Source: Flavobacteriia bacterium (GTDB lineage: Bacteria > Bacteroidota > Bacteroidia > Flavobacteriales_D > Crocinitomicaceae). Taken from it: 64,000 nucleotides of DNA. The DNA lies in contig JAPLEV010000051.1 of assembly GCA_026391005.1 (NCBI GenBank), forward strand, positions 1 to 64,000. Direction: 5' to 3'. How positions within the stretch are numbered: position 1 is the first letter of the stretch; each line of letters begins with the position of its first letter. Under the pieces are notes generated by a model, which saw only the letters and a list, made by a program, of their open reading frames with translations, was not told the DNA's origin and searched no databases. Shown one piece after another: positions 11,101 through 21,046 of this stretch. The translations under genes were made by a program, and so were the position numbers.

Positions 11101-12188
11101 TTGAGGACCAAACCATTATTCCAGCTAATGGATATTTGGTGGTTTGTGAAAACATGGCACTTTTTAATAGCATGTATCCCCAAGTTCAAAATGTAGTGGG
11201 AGGAACTGGCTTTGTTTGGAGCAATAAATACGACTCCATTCGAATTTTCAATCCTTTTGATAGTATGGCCTTAGTAGCGGTTTATTCAGATGAAGCCCCC
11301 TACCCTAAGTGTGCAGATGGTTGGGGGAGAACCTTAGAAAATAAACATACCTCCATTTCCTTGCTTGATGAAAATTCATGGTTCTGTGGTTGCATCGGAG
11401 GATCACCTGGAAAAGCATACGAAGAATGTGAAGAGCCAATATATGTGAGTGAATTTAGCTACAATAACACCAACCAAATTTATAATGCTGGCGATTGGAT
11501 TGAGCTCTACAACAATACTTCAAGCGACATTAATCTAATTGGCTACGTTTTCAAAGATTCCAAAAACGACCATGAATACATCTTTCCAGCCATAAACCTA
11601 GCTCCTAATGCCTTTCTTGTTGTAGGGAATGACCTTACCGCTTTTAATTTAAGAAATCCCTTAGTTCAAAATGTAATTGGACAATTTGACTTTGGCCTGT
11701 CACCAAAAGATGGGATTCGCTTGTACGATAATACTGGGATCTTAATCAGTAGTTTTAATTACGATACGATAGCTCCTTGGTCAATTATTCCAAGTTTCCA
11801 AGACTTTACGAATGAATATAATTTCTATGATGGCTACCTTAACCCCAACAATGGTTTATCTTGGTTTATTGGGTGTGAAGGAGGATCTCCGGGCACAAAA
11901 TTCTTACCCTGTCCTGTTTTACCAGATGGTGAATTTGCTTTTTTATATCCAAATCCAAGTTCATCTAACATCACCATTACCATTAATAACACAGCATCCG
12001 GTGTCGGATTAACTGAGTTGGAAATTTACAATTTAAATGGTCAACTAGTATACAAGCAACTCTTGGATAAAGTTCAAGAATCAGTGATGAGTGCAGAAAT
12101 AGATGTTACACATTTCCTCCAAGGCGTTTATTATGTAAAAATTATACAAGCAGATCAAAGCAAGACGTTACCGTTTGTGAAATTATAG
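8193..12188 (+). CDS. Secreted CotH-kinase-family protein with lamin-tail (LTD) domains and T9SS type A sorting domain
   Basis: Signal peptide; 'NVFLNGQYFGVYEVREKANEGYFKNNY' and 'RFFLQDLEWGLGGW' CotH motifs; repeated 'xxxISEINYNP...NWIELHN' LTD motifs; 'FLYPNPSSSNITI...VYYVKI' CTD. Confidence 0.92.
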   Translation: MRKFILLIFLLPVGFLFSQFNINEASNANGNTIVLPNGSTPDWIEIYNSSAIPANIGGCGLSDDRNLPLKWTFPTTMISPLGFLVVHAVNKNTVSFIDHYETAVFADSIWQYETPIAEIPQWNSSTFNSSSWSIGPASIGYGDGDDATDIIGPFATIYSRINFQCTNINAIKKTILDIDYDDGFVAYLNGIEIARAGLTGTPPTWDELASDHEATLPQGAAIPSFEIDTSIIQAALILGNNVLAIEIHNTDPNSSDLTGKPYLTFGYDSPGLFASGTTHPYFTATVGGTLETNFGISTGGEMLYLSDPTGVFVDSLLLIDLEPNMSNGKLLDGGIPTATFTIPTPNATNNTSIGYDGYENQATITNTGGVFQGPILANIVNNSVANGELRYTLTGVNPSINSPLVAGPILLSTNCVLKVRCFPVGTNLLPSLISTETFLFQEDFTLPIISLTIDSLDLYGGNGIFDNWWTDWRKPCVVEYFDANGIKQFETRASVKPDGGAGGSRSNPQHSVTIEPANSLYGEGQPIHYPIIPQKPFIKDFYALYIRNGSNFWNQSPQRDATFCRIMAKTNVNSQAYTPANVFLNGQYFGVYEVREKANEGYFKNNYNNDMDSLDLLSVSYFYGAGVIRIVKGSDTSFYSMRDYITTADATSPTYFNESNKKLDLYNFTDYIAGENWYANADWIYNNMKMARTRTTDNKWRFFLQDLEWGLGGWTDYNANMFDWFRYNQQPNPFWQIYDALVQNIEFKNYFVNRYADLMNFTFQSNKYTPIIDSMYNELLPDLPRHFQLWTGDVAGGMSTFAYWRNVHIAQFNNRNAVVRNQMVTEFNLVKKVDVSLDVFPAGAGYIKISTIVPETLPWTGVYFDGVPVKITAIANPGYTFQNWTPNLTLPAGSLLQSSITQNIDQNDLFRAVFIGSPEEPSLTISEINYNPDATVDGGNWIELHNFGTTAMDLTAWHIKTKNHYDKFSFEDQTIIPANGYLVVCENMALFNSMYPQVQNVVGGTGFVWSNKYDSIRIFNPFDSMALVAVYSDEAPYPKCADGWGRTLENKHTSISLLDENSWFCGCIGGSPGKAYEECEEPIYVSEFSYNNTNQIYNAGDWIELYNNTSSDINLIGYVFKDSKNDHEYIFPAINLAPNAFLVVGNDLTAFNLRNPLVQNVIGQFDFGLSPKDGIRLYDNTGILISSFNYDTIAPWSIIPSFQDFTNEYNFYDGYLNPNNGLSWFIGCEGGSPGTKFLPCPVLPDGEFAFLYPNPSSSNITITINNTASGVGLTELEIYNLNGQLVYKQLLDKVQESVMSAEIDVTHFLQGVYYVKIIQADQSKTLPFVKL

Positions 12189-12194
12189 GTAAAA

Positions 12195-12677
12195 TTAGGC
12201 GTTTATTTGGGCTCTATTCAGCAATGAGATCATGCCAATCGTAACAATAAAGAGTTGAGATGATGTTTCTTCACTCAAAGAGCTACCATCTTCATCATCA
12301 GTGGAAACTTCAATGGCCATGAATTGTGCTAGATACGGTTGATCACAAAAGGATTCCAATTCCTCCTCATCTTCCGATTCGAAATAGCTATCCAACATCT
12401 CGAAATACGGATCCTGCATTTCATCGATGTCGGCTTCCACAATCGGTCTTAAGTTAAGTCCCTCCATCTCAAATGAAGACATGATTAAGCAGAAATAATA
12501 AATCAACAATCCTTCTAATTCATCATTTTCGTATTCTGTAGAAGCAGACATAATATAATCTAACAAATCCGGTTGTGCTAAAGCATAGCGTTCAGACAAT
12601 GCTTCTAACGCATCATCATCAAGGTGATCCACATGCTCAATCGCTTTTTCTATACTTTTAATGGTTACCTGGCTCAT
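12195..12677 (-). CDS. Conserved-looking strongly acidic hypothetical protein
   Basis: Long acidic ORF beginning MSQVTIKSIEKAIEHVDHLDDDALEALSERYAL; no family recognised. Confidence 0.7.
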   Translation of the reverse strand: MSQVTIKSIEKAIEHVDHLDDDALEALSERYALAQPDLLDYIMSASTEYENDELEGLLIYYFCLIMSSFEMEGLNLRPIVEADIDEMQDPYFEMLDSYFESEDEEELESFCDQPYLAQFMAIEVSTDDEDGSSLSEETSSQLFIVTIGMISLLNRAQINA

Positions 12678-12838
12678 AGCTTTGATATTTTAATTTTTAC
12701 AAAAGTAAAAATATGAGTTTAATTAACACATTTAATTTTTCCGATATAAAGAAACTTAATATGAATGCTACTTATTTACAAAGAATATAAATTAGCCTAT
12801 TGTAGCCATCCCTTGATGCGTTTACTATCCAATATCAC

Positions 12839-12846
12839 TACATTTG
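12839..12846 (+). promoter_or_regulatory. Bacteroidota-type -7 box (TACATTTG) upstream of trhO
   Basis: Matches TAnnTTTG, 27 nt before the ATG. Confidence 0.55.
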
Positions 12847-12873
12847 TAACTCTTAATTTAAACTATACATAGT

Positions 12874-13956
12874 ATGCAACTGTGGAATACCTTAAATAAA
12901 GAGGAATTAGAAACAAAAATGCGTGAGCTTGGGCAGCAATTTGTCACTATCTCATTTTATCAATACGCAAATATTGTTGTTCCTCAATTATTTCGTGATC
13001 ACCTGTTTCAAATGTGGTCTAAATACAATATCGTTGGAAGAGTTTATGTAGCCCATGAGGGAATTAATGCTCAAATTTCAGTGCCATCCAACTACATTGG
13101 TGTCTTTCGAGAGGAATTATATCAAATAGAATTTCTAGATGGTATTCGCTTAAATTTCTCGGTGGAGGATTCAGCTGCCGAATTCTCTTTTTTAAAATTA
13201 AAAATAAAGGTGCGTGATAAAATTTTAGCCGATGGCTTAAACGATACTACCTTTGATGTAAGAAAAATTGGAAAACACCTAAAAGCGGAAGAATTTAATG
13301 CCCTTACCGACGATCCGGAAACTATCTTGATAGATTTTAGAAACCACTACGAACATGAAGTAGGCTATTTCAAAGGCGCAATATTACCAGATGTTGACAC
13401 ATTCAGAGAAAGCTTACCCATTATAGAAGAAACGTATTTAAAAGGAAATGAGGACAAGAATATAGTTATGTATTGTACCGGTGGCATACGCTGTGAAAAA
13501 GCATCTGCATGGTTCAAGCATAGGGGCTTTGAAAATGTACATCAATTAGAAGGAGGTATAATAAAGTATGCCAATGATGCCAAAGAAAGAGGGATTGAAA
13601 ATAAATTTATCGGAAAGAATTTTGTTTTTGATGAACGAAGAGGTGAACGAATTACGGAAGATATTGTTTCTATTTGCCATCAATGCGGAAAACCTGCCGA
13701 TGTTCACACGAATTGCGTGAACGATGCCTGTCATTTGTTATTTATCCAATGCGATGAGTGTAAGGAAAAAATAGAGAATTGCTGTTCTTCAGAATGTCAG
13801 GAAATGATTCATTTAAGTGAGGAGGAACAAAAAGAATTTAGAAAAGGGAAAAATAACAGCAATAAAATTTTCAAAAAAGGGCGATCAAATAAGTTGATTT
13901 TCAAATTGAATGCAGAAAAACCATTAACTTTGATTCCAACTCAAACTAATAAATAA
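12874..13956 (+). CDS. trhO: tRNA uridine hydroxylase TrhO-like (rhodanese domain)
   Basis: YceA/UPF0176-like N-terminus, rhodanese loop 'MYCTGGIRCEKASAW', Cys-rich C-terminus. Confidence 0.93.
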   Translation: MQLWNTLNKEELETKMRELGQQFVTISFYQYANIVVPQLFRDHLFQMWSKYNIVGRVYVAHEGINAQISVPSNYIGVFREELYQIEFLDGIRLNFSVEDSAAEFSFLKLKIKVRDKILADGLNDTTFDVRKIGKHLKAEEFNALTDDPETILIDFRNHYEHEVGYFKGAILPDVDTFRESLPIIEETYLKGNEDKNIVMYCTGGIRCEKASAWFKHRGFENVHQLEGGIIKYANDAKERGIENKFIGKNFVFDERRGERITEDIVSICHQCGKPADVHTNCVNDACHLLFIQCDECKEKIENCCSSECQEMIHLSEEEQKEFRKGKNNSNKIFKKGRSNKLIFKLNAEKPLTLIPTQTNK

Positions 13957-14769
13957 GTGATTTTAGCAATTAATTGGACGGTCAGTTCTGAAATAATAGA
14001 GGGTTGGCGAACGCCCAATTGGTACGGTTTATTGTTTGTCTCTGGTTTAATCATTGGCTACTTTGTGATCAAGAGAATGTTTCAAAAAGAAAACATCTCA
14101 AATGAATTACTCGATAAATTGGTCATGTATACTGTTCTTGCTACCATTATTGGGGCACGCTTAGGACACGTTTTTTTTTACGATTGGGAACATTATAGCC
14201 AGCATCCCGAGCAGATTATAATGATTTGGAAAGGGGGTCTTGCTAGCCATGGTGCAGCAATTGCGATTTTGATTTCTCTCTACCTATACGCTAAATACCC
14301 CTTAAAAAAACCTTTTTTATGGATCCTTGATCGGATGGCAGCTCCCATTGCGATTGGCGCAACTTTTATTCGACTGGGAAATTTAATGAATCAAGAGATT
14401 GTTGGACATGTTACCAATGTTCCATGGGCTTTCAAATTCCAACGCTATTACAATGAAACGCTCGGTGATTACGATGCTTTACCTAGACATCCTTCGCAAT
14501 TATATGAAGCCCTAATCTATTTGATCATTTTTGGAGTGCTACTTTTTTTATTTTGGAAGAGAAATTTGTGGCAAAAACCGGGGTTTATTTTTGGGACTTT
14601 TTTAATCCTCGTTTTTACTGCACGTTTTTTTATTGAATTTACCAAAGAAGGACAAACCGCGCGCGATTTTGAATTAGTACTTAACACAGGTCAATTGCTT
14701 AGTATCCCTTTTGTACTGGCTGGTTGCATAATACTTATTCGATCAATAAAGACGAAAAAAACTGCCTAG
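13957..14769 (+). CDS. lgt: Prolipoprotein diacylglyceryl transferase, GTG start
   Basis: 'GARLGHVFFYDWEHY', 'GGLASHGAAIAI', 'RLGNLMNQEIVGHVTNVPWAF', 'RHPSQLYEAL'. Confidence 0.97.
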   Translation: MILAINWTVSSEIIEGWRTPNWYGLLFVSGLIIGYFVIKRMFQKENISNELLDKLVMYTVLATIIGARLGHVFFYDWEHYSQHPEQIIMIWKGGLASHGAAIAILISLYLYAKYPLKKPFLWILDRMAAPIAIGATFIRLGNLMNQEIVGHVTNVPWAFKFQRYYNETLGDYDALPRHPSQLYEALIYLIIFGVLLFLFWKRNLWQKPGFIFGTFLILVFTARFFIEFTKEGQTARDFELVLNTGQLLSIPFVLAGCIILIRSIKTKKTA

Positions 14770-14882
14770 CTTATTGGCATACAACAATTCTGCTTTCTTA
14801 AAAATCAAGCGTTTCCTATTCTTTTTCAATCGCGTATACTATACCTATTCGTTTAATTAGTTTAAAGTATAATTTTCCTTCT

Positions 14883-14890
14883 TATATTTG
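14883..14890 (+). promoter_or_regulatory. Bacteroidota-type -7 box (TATATTTG) upstream of pdhA
   Basis: Matches TAnnTTTG, 24 nt before the ATG. Confidence 0.6.
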
Positions 14891-14914
14891 TAGCGTAAAT
14901 TAAACTAACACTAA

Positions 14915-15967
14915 ATGGCTGAGAAATCTGCAACCTCTAAACTTAGCTCTACTGCCAAAAAAAGCACTGCTGTAAAAACAAAATTTTCAAAGGAAACCTA
15001 TATAAAATGGTATAAAGATATGTTGCTCATTCGTCGCTTCGAAGAGAAAACAGGTCAATTATATATTCAACAAAAATTTGGTGGATTTTGTCATTTATAC
15101 ATTGGACAAGAAGCTATCGTTGTCGGAACAGCAAGCGCATGTCGACCAAGCGATAAACACATGACGGCTTACCGCGATCACGCACATCCAATTGCATTGG
15201 GTACAAATCCAAGAGTATTAATGGCGGAACTTTACGGAAGAACAACAGGTTGTTCTAAAGGAAAAGGTGGATCCATGCACTTTTTTGATAAAGAAAAAAA
15301 CTTTATGGGTGGACACGGAATTGTGGGAGCTCAAATAGCTATGGGAACAGGTGTTGCGTTTGCTGAGCAATACAATGGGACAGACAATATTGCTGTTGTA
15401 TCAATGGGTGATGGTGCTGTACGACAAGGTGCTTTGCATGAAACTTTTAATATGGCGATGCTATGGAAACTTCCAGTGGTTTACATTATTGAAAATAATA
15501 ATTATGCCATGGGGACCTCTGTTGAAAGAACCACCAACGTAACCGATTTATCAAAAATTGGACTTTCCTATGAGATGCCTTCCAAAATTGTTAATGGAAT
15601 GCGTCCCGAAGATGTTCATGATGCCATTGAAGAAGCGGCAAATCGCGCAAGACGAGGAGATGGACCAACTTTATTAGACATTAGAACTTACCGCTATAAA
15701 GGTCATTCCATGTCTGACCCTCAAAAATACCGTTCAAAAGATGAAGTAAGCGATTGGATGGATAAAGATCCGATTGATCATGTTTTAGAGATAATAAAAG
15801 CCAATAAGTGGCTTTCAGAAAAAGAAATAGAAGCAATTGATGTTTGGGTAAAAAAAGAAGTGGATGAATCAGTAGAATTTGCTGAAAATTCTCCGTACCC
15901 AGAAGCGCACGAGCTATATGAAGATGTTTATACTCAAACGGATTATCCATATATCAAAGAATATTAA
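14915..15967 (+). CDS. pdhA: Pyruvate dehydrogenase E1 component alpha subunit
   Basis: 'RRFEEKTGQLY', 'GHGIVGAQIAMGTGVAFA', TPP motif 'GDGAVRQGALHETFNMAMLWKLPVVYIIENNNYAMGT', 'RYKGHSMSDP'. Confidence 0.97.
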   Translation: MAEKSATSKLSSTAKKSTAVKTKFSKETYIKWYKDMLLIRRFEEKTGQLYIQQKFGGFCHLYIGQEAIVVGTASACRPSDKHMTAYRDHAHPIALGTNPRVLMAELYGRTTGCSKGKGGSMHFFDKEKNFMGGHGIVGAQIAMGTGVAFAEQYNGTDNIAVVSMGDGAVRQGALHETFNMAMLWKLPVVYIIENNNYAMGTSVERTTNVTDLSKIGLSYEMPSKIVNGMRPEDVHDAIEEAANRARRGDGPTLLDIRTYRYKGHSMSDPQKYRSKDEVSDWMDKDPIDHVLEIIKANKWLSEKEIEAIDVWVKKEVDESVEFAENSPYPEAHELYEDVYTQTDYPYIKEY

Positions 15968-15984
15968 ATAATAAAAATAAGATT

Positions 15985-17229
15985 ATGGCTGAAATAGTTT
16001 ACATGCCGAAATTAAGCGATACCATGACTGAAGGTGTGGTGGCTTCATGGTTAAAAAACGTTGGCGACACGGTCAAAAATGGGGAGATAATTGCAGAAAT
16101 CGAAACCGATAAAGCAACTATGGAGTTTGAATCATTTTATGATGGTGTGCTTCTTTATATTGGTGTTGAAACAGGAAAAGCAGCTCCTGTAAATGAAATT
16201 CTTGCCATTATTGGTAATAAAGATGAAGATATATCCGCTATGATTAACGCATCGCCTGCACCAACTATCACAAGCAACGAAAAAATTGAAGTGCCTGCTC
16301 CTACTCCTGCTCCAAAAGCAGAACCTGTAATAGCAGCACCAGCACAGGCAGCAGTTATTATCCCACAGAACACCTCAACTGATCGAATTTTTGCATCGCC
16401 TTTAGCTAAAAAACTAGCAATGGAAAAAGGAATTGATATTAGTTTTGTTGCTGGGACTGGCGAAAATGGTAGAATCGTAAAACGAGATGTAGATCATTAT
16501 GTTCCGTATAATGGCCAACAACAAGCACCAAAAGGAAATTATGTTGGAATAGAATCCTTTGTAGATGAGCCGATTAGCCAAATGCGAAAAACAATTGCAA
16601 AAAGATTGGCGGAAAGTAAATTTACAGCACCACATTTTTATCTTACCATGGATATCGATATGGATGTTGCCATTCAAACTAGAAAATCGTTGAGTGCTCT
16701 CGAAGTTAAAGTTTCTTATAATGATTTCGTTGTAAAAGCAGTTGCTCTTGCCTTAATAAAACACCCGAATGTAAATAGTTCGTGGTTGGGAGATGTGATC
16801 CGCAGAAACCAACACGTACATATTGGTGTTGCAGTAGCAGTAGAAGACGGTCTTTTAGTGCCTGTTATTCGATTTGCAGATGGTAAAAGTCTGAGTGAAA
16901 TTTCTTCAGAAGTAAAAGATCTCGCTGGTAAAGCAAAAACCAAAAAATTGCAGCCAAGTGATTGGGAAGGAAATACATTCACCATTTCTAATTTAGGAAT
17001 GTTTGGAATTGAGTCTTTCACTGCGATTGTTAATCCACCAGACAGCTGCATTTTAGCGATTGGAGGAATTAAAGAAATTCCAGTAGTAAAAAATGGACAA
17101 GTTGTACCTGGAAATGTTATGAAAGTAACACTTTCTTGTGATCATCGTGTCGTTGACGGTGCAACAGGCTCCGCTTTTTTACTTACTTTTAAAGAGTATA
17201 TGGAGAATACCATTGCCTTGCTACTTTAA
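15985..17229 (+). CDS. pdhC: Dihydrolipoamide acetyltransferase (E2) of pyruvate dehydrogenase complex
   Basis: Lipoyl 'ETDKATMEFES', Ala/Pro linker, peripheral subunit-binding domain 'ASPLAKKLAMEKGID', catalytic 'SCDHRVVDGATGS'. Confidence 0.96.
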   Translation: MAEIVYMPKLSDTMTEGVVASWLKNVGDTVKNGEIIAEIETDKATMEFESFYDGVLLYIGVETGKAAPVNEILAIIGNKDEDISAMINASPAPTITSNEKIEVPAPTPAPKAEPVIAAPAQAAVIIPQNTSTDRIFASPLAKKLAMEKGIDISFVAGTGENGRIVKRDVDHYVPYNGQQQAPKGNYVGIESFVDEPISQMRKTIAKRLAESKFTAPHFYLTMDIDMDVAIQTRKSLSALEVKVSYNDFVVKAVALALIKHPNVNSSWLGDVIRRNQHVHIGVAVAVEDGLLVPVIRFADGKSLSEISSEVKDLAGKAKTKKLQPSDWEGNTFTISNLGMFGIESFTAIVNPPDSCILAIGGIKEIPVVKNGQVVPGNVMKVTLSCDHRVVDGATGSAFLLTFKEYMENTIALLL

Positions 17230-17249
17230 AAATAAAGAAACTGAGCATA

Positions 17250-20200
17250 ATGAGGATAACTAATCGGTTTATACATTTTTTTCTTCTTGCTATTGCCGGC
17301 TTAACTTACGCTCCTTCCTTCTCGCAAGCAACCATTCGTGTTACGGTGGTTTCTGTTCAGTCACTTAACTATGCAGATTGTGATGGCCTATTTTTTGGAA
17401 ATAGTGATTTCGTTTGGGAATTTACAGCAACAGATAATACCATTGGTTATTCCAATAACAATCCTGCCTTATTTGGTATTTTTAATTTTAATTATGGCTA
17501 TAAAAATAACGACAATGGGCCGTACACGATGTCTTCACCAAATGGTGGGTTTTCCCCAACAAATGGCTTGTTTTTCGACCATGATTTCTTATGTCCCACA
17601 ACCGTTCCTACCTCGATTAATTTAGCTTGGGAAGCTTACGAAAATGATGATATAGGAAACTATGATATCTTAGGCTTGAACGACGGTCAAACAGGAATGC
17701 AAAATGTTAGTATGGCCGTTCCTGCAGCAGGAGGATCCCTTAACTACACGTTTAATGCTAACTCAGTTGATCCCTCTTGCAATGAGCAATATCGAATTAA
17801 TTTGAGAGTCGATCGAATTCCCATCGTGGTCAATTACCTGGATGATTTTATTTGTAATGCAACGCCTGTTTCTCTTAATACAACCTATACTTTTGGATGG
17901 TGTGCTGCCACCTTAGAACCCAATGAACCTGCTGCAAATGACGTGCAAAATGCGGGTTCTACGTGGGCGAAATTTATTGCGCCAGCAAGTGGCTCTGTTC
18001 AAGTAAGTACTGATTTAGCAGGAACACAAATTGGGACGTATATCGAAATTTATCACGCTTCAGATGGAATGAATTGTACCGATGGAATTCATGCAGTAAC
18101 AGGAGCCTTGATAAAAAATAAATTTGAATACCTTTCACATGTAGATTTTTCTGATGGAATTGACTTTCTAGGAATAGACCCTGAGAGTGATATCACCTTT
18201 GATGCTTGCGACCCCATTCCATTAATCAGTTATCAAAAATTAATCCCCGGACAAACTTATTACATTCAGGTTACAGCAGACAATGCTGGTGACCACGGTT
18301 ATTATCAGCTTCGAGTAAATGGCTTGGGAGGAGGAGCTCCAAATCTCGAAGATATTCCTTGCTTATCGTCACCTGTTGCTATCAATACCGCAGCAATCTC
18401 TTCAGCAAGTAATAATTCGCCATCAGCAACACTTAGTTTCGGCTGTGCATTTGACGGTGGAAATACGGCAGGAGAAACTGGGCAGCAACATACATCATCG
18501 AATCCAAACCAATACCATGCATATGATTACCAACATATCGCTGCCAATAATCCGGTGATGAATGAAAGTGTTTGGTTAAATTTCATTGCGCCAAATCAAG
18601 GAAGAATCTCGTATGAGACAGATTATCAAAACGCACTTTATGGCGAAAGTGCTGCCTTATTTGGCTTTGACAAAGTTTTTGGACCCGGTGTTCCCAATGA
18701 TTATTTATGTACCAACTTAAAATTTATTGATTCCGATGAAGGCGGAACGAATAGCTTTTTAGGAGGAGATCCCAGTGCGCTTATCAATGGACAATGTTTA
18801 GAGCCAGGATATCGCTATTATGGAATGGTTGACCCATCTGATAACATTACTGTTTTTAGTCCTCAAAATATAAAAACATGGTTGTTTGACCCGAGTATTG
18901 TTGATCCAACATTAAATCCACCCGGAAATGATATTTTGTGTTTGACCATGCAAAATCCTTTGTACCAAGTTCCCGTAATTTTAGCAGGGACGAATCCTAC
19001 TTTTCAAGCAGTCGCTGGATCAAATGTACTTGCTTGCCGTGAATACCTCGCTGGTGAACCACCCATCGATCCAAATCCAGCGAATTGTGCGGATCAAACG
19101 GTTTGGCATTATTTCGTTTGTCCCCCTTCAGGTGCTGTTGAATTAAGTATTCGTGCCTACATAGGCATGAATTTATTGCGCTTTAATATCTTTGAATTAT
19201 TAAACGGAACAAATTGTTATGGTGGATTACAACCAGCAACATTTACCACAAACGGCACAAGATATTCGCCTCCAATTACACCCATAGCTTCTGGATCCGC
19301 CACTTTTAATGGTCACCAAGAAACAATGTGCTGTTTGGATTCAGGAAAAATATATGCCATTCAAATTGATGGGGGCTCACCAGGAGATGAAGGTCAATAC
19401 ATTATTGAATATATTAAAGAATTGGAAAGTGACGCAGGAGATGTATTTGGAAATATTTCCAACGGAGAGTACGTTAATATTACTACTCCAGACACAGCCT
19501 TTGTTTGTTTTGGAGACCAAATAACCCCAGGAATCCTATTAGATGGAAATGGAATTTCTACCGCTTCCCTCCCCTCCTGTTTATTACCCGGATATGTCTT
19601 GCATCAAACCCAACCATTACCCGACCCCATAGCGAATACTGGCTTTACTTTCATTGATTCTATTCAAGGATTAACAGGTTCATTTAGCAACACTGGAACG
19701 GGATCAGGAGTGTTTGGAGATCCATTATTTAATTCGGTCTATTTTCTTTCGCCAGCAGGTGATATCCCTTCAAATTGGGGGACTTTTAGCTGTTTGACTT
19801 CTACCGTTGAAACTGGAATTCCAGTCGTATTTTTACAAGCCCTTTCAACAAATTTCAATTACAATAATACAACCTGTTCCGTGTCCTTTTCCGCCAGCGG
19901 TGGACTGAATAGCTTTTACAATCAGCCATACGCTTACACAATCACAAATCCATTAGGCTTAATAGCGCAGAGCGGTTCCATAACTCCTGGACAAACCATT
20001 AATTATACAGCAGCAATAATTGGAGTTTATACCGTATTGATAAACGATGGCGCCTGTCCTCAAACCTACACTTTCGATGCAACAGGGTGTTTGAATCCAT
20101 GCATTCCGACAACTATAAACATTGATTATTCCATTTGCGCTGGTGACAGTTTATATTTAGAAGCAAACTGGCAAAGTGTGCCGGGTGTATTCACGGATAC

Positions 20201-20996
20201 GCTTTTATCCGTAATGGGATGTGATAGCATTGTTGTTACCAATTTATCATTATTTGCCAACCCCGTATATGGATTTCAAGAATACACAATTTGCCAAGGA
20301 GAAAGTATTTCAGTTGCTGATAATTCCTATAATAGTAATGGTTTGTACATTGATACACTCCAAACTATAAATGGATGTGATAGCATTCTCACAACAGGAA
20401 TTTTTGTAATTACACCTGTAGTGGTGAACTCAGAAGTGCATCTTTGCAATGGAAGTTCATACACCTTCAATGGCACTACCTACAATTCCGAAGGAGTTTA
20501 TTTTGACACGATAAGTACCGTGCAAGGATGTGATTCTGTTTTAGTCCTTTCCTTGTTTTTAAATGATACCTATGAAGTTTTCATTCAAGATACCATTTGT
20601 TTGGGAGATCGAATTATTTTCGGAATAGACACCATTTATTTTGCCGGATCCTACCAACTTCCATTGGTGGCAGATAATGGCTGCGATTCAACAATTAATT
20701 TGTTGGTTAATACCATCGATTGTGACTTAGTAAGCGTTTATGCTCCTAATTCATTTACTCCGGATGGAGATGAGCTGAATGAAATATGGATGCCCATAAT
20801 AATGAATGTGAAATCCTTTGAATTTTTAATTTACAACCGTTGGGGAGAGTTAGTGACTCATTCCTATGGAGAAGGTTGGGACGGAAAATATAAAGGAGAC
20901 GATTGTCCTATTGGTGTATATGCTTATGTCCTTAGTTGGATAGATAAAGACAATCTTGAGCATCAAGTAACAGGTCACATTACCTTAATCAGGTAA
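17250..20996 (+). CDS. Large secreted protein, paralog 1 of tandem pair; four 'GCDS' modules and T9SS type B sorting domain
   Basis: Signal peptide; very similar along its length to the 21047-24784 product; four CxGxx...GCDSI modules; C-terminus 'VYAPNSFTPDGDELNEIW...YNRWGELV...GWDGKYKG...PIGVYAY'. Confidence 0.9.
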   Translation: MRITNRFIHFFLLAIAGLTYAPSFSQATIRVTVVSVQSLNYADCDGLFFGNSDFVWEFTATDNTIGYSNNNPALFGIFNFNYGYKNNDNGPYTMSSPNGGFSPTNGLFFDHDFLCPTTVPTSINLAWEAYENDDIGNYDILGLNDGQTGMQNVSMAVPAAGGSLNYTFNANSVDPSCNEQYRINLRVDRIPIVVNYLDDFICNATPVSLNTTYTFGWCAATLEPNEPAANDVQNAGSTWAKFIAPASGSVQVSTDLAGTQIGTYIEIYHASDGMNCTDGIHAVTGALIKNKFEYLSHVDFSDGIDFLGIDPESDITFDACDPIPLISYQKLIPGQTYYIQVTADNAGDHGYYQLRVNGLGGGAPNLEDIPCLSSPVAINTAAISSASNNSPSATLSFGCAFDGGNTAGETGQQHTSSNPNQYHAYDYQHIAANNPVMNESVWLNFIAPNQGRISYETDYQNALYGESAALFGFDKVFGPGVPNDYLCTNLKFIDSDEGGTNSFLGGDPSALINGQCLEPGYRYYGMVDPSDNITVFSPQNIKTWLFDPSIVDPTLNPPGNDILCLTMQNPLYQVPVILAGTNPTFQAVAGSNVLACREYLAGEPPIDPNPANCADQTVWHYFVCPPSGAVELSIRAYIGMNLLRFNIFELLNGTNCYGGLQPATFTTNGTRYSPPITPIASGSATFNGHQETMCCLDSGKIYAIQIDGGSPGDEGQYIIEYIKELESDAGDVFGNISNGEYVNITTPDTAFVCFGDQITPGILLDGNGISTASLPSCLLPGYVLHQTQPLPDPIANTGFTFIDSIQGLTGSFSNTGTGSGVFGDPLFNSVYFLSPAGDIPSNWGTFSCLTSTVETGIPVVFLQALSTNFNYNNTTCSVSFSASGGLNSFYNQPYAYTITNPLGLIAQSGSITPGQTINYTAAIIGVYTVLINDGACPQTYTFDATGCLNPCIPTTINIDYSICAGDSLYLEANWQSVPGVFTDTLLSVMGCDSIVVTNLSLFANPVYGFQEYTICQGESISVADNSYNSNGLYIDTLQTINGCDSILTTGIFVITPVVVNSEVHLCNGSSYTFNGTTYNSEGVYFDTISTVQGCDSVLVLSLFLNDTYEVFIQDTICLGDRIIFGIDTIYFAGSYQLPLVADNGCDSTINLLVNTIDCDLVSVYAPNSFTPDGDELNEIWMPIIMNVKSFEFLIYNRWGELVTHSYGEGWDGKYKGDDCPIGVYAYVLSWIDKDNLEHQVTGHITLIR

Positions 20997-21046
20997 GAGT
21001 AATTTATTATTTTTCATTATATTAGCCAATTAAAAATGCTGAATTT

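Noticed and set aside
14915-17229. Missing pdhB between pdhA and pdhC
   Set aside because: A separate pdhB locus is, to my knowledge, common in Bacteroidota; not evidence of deletion.
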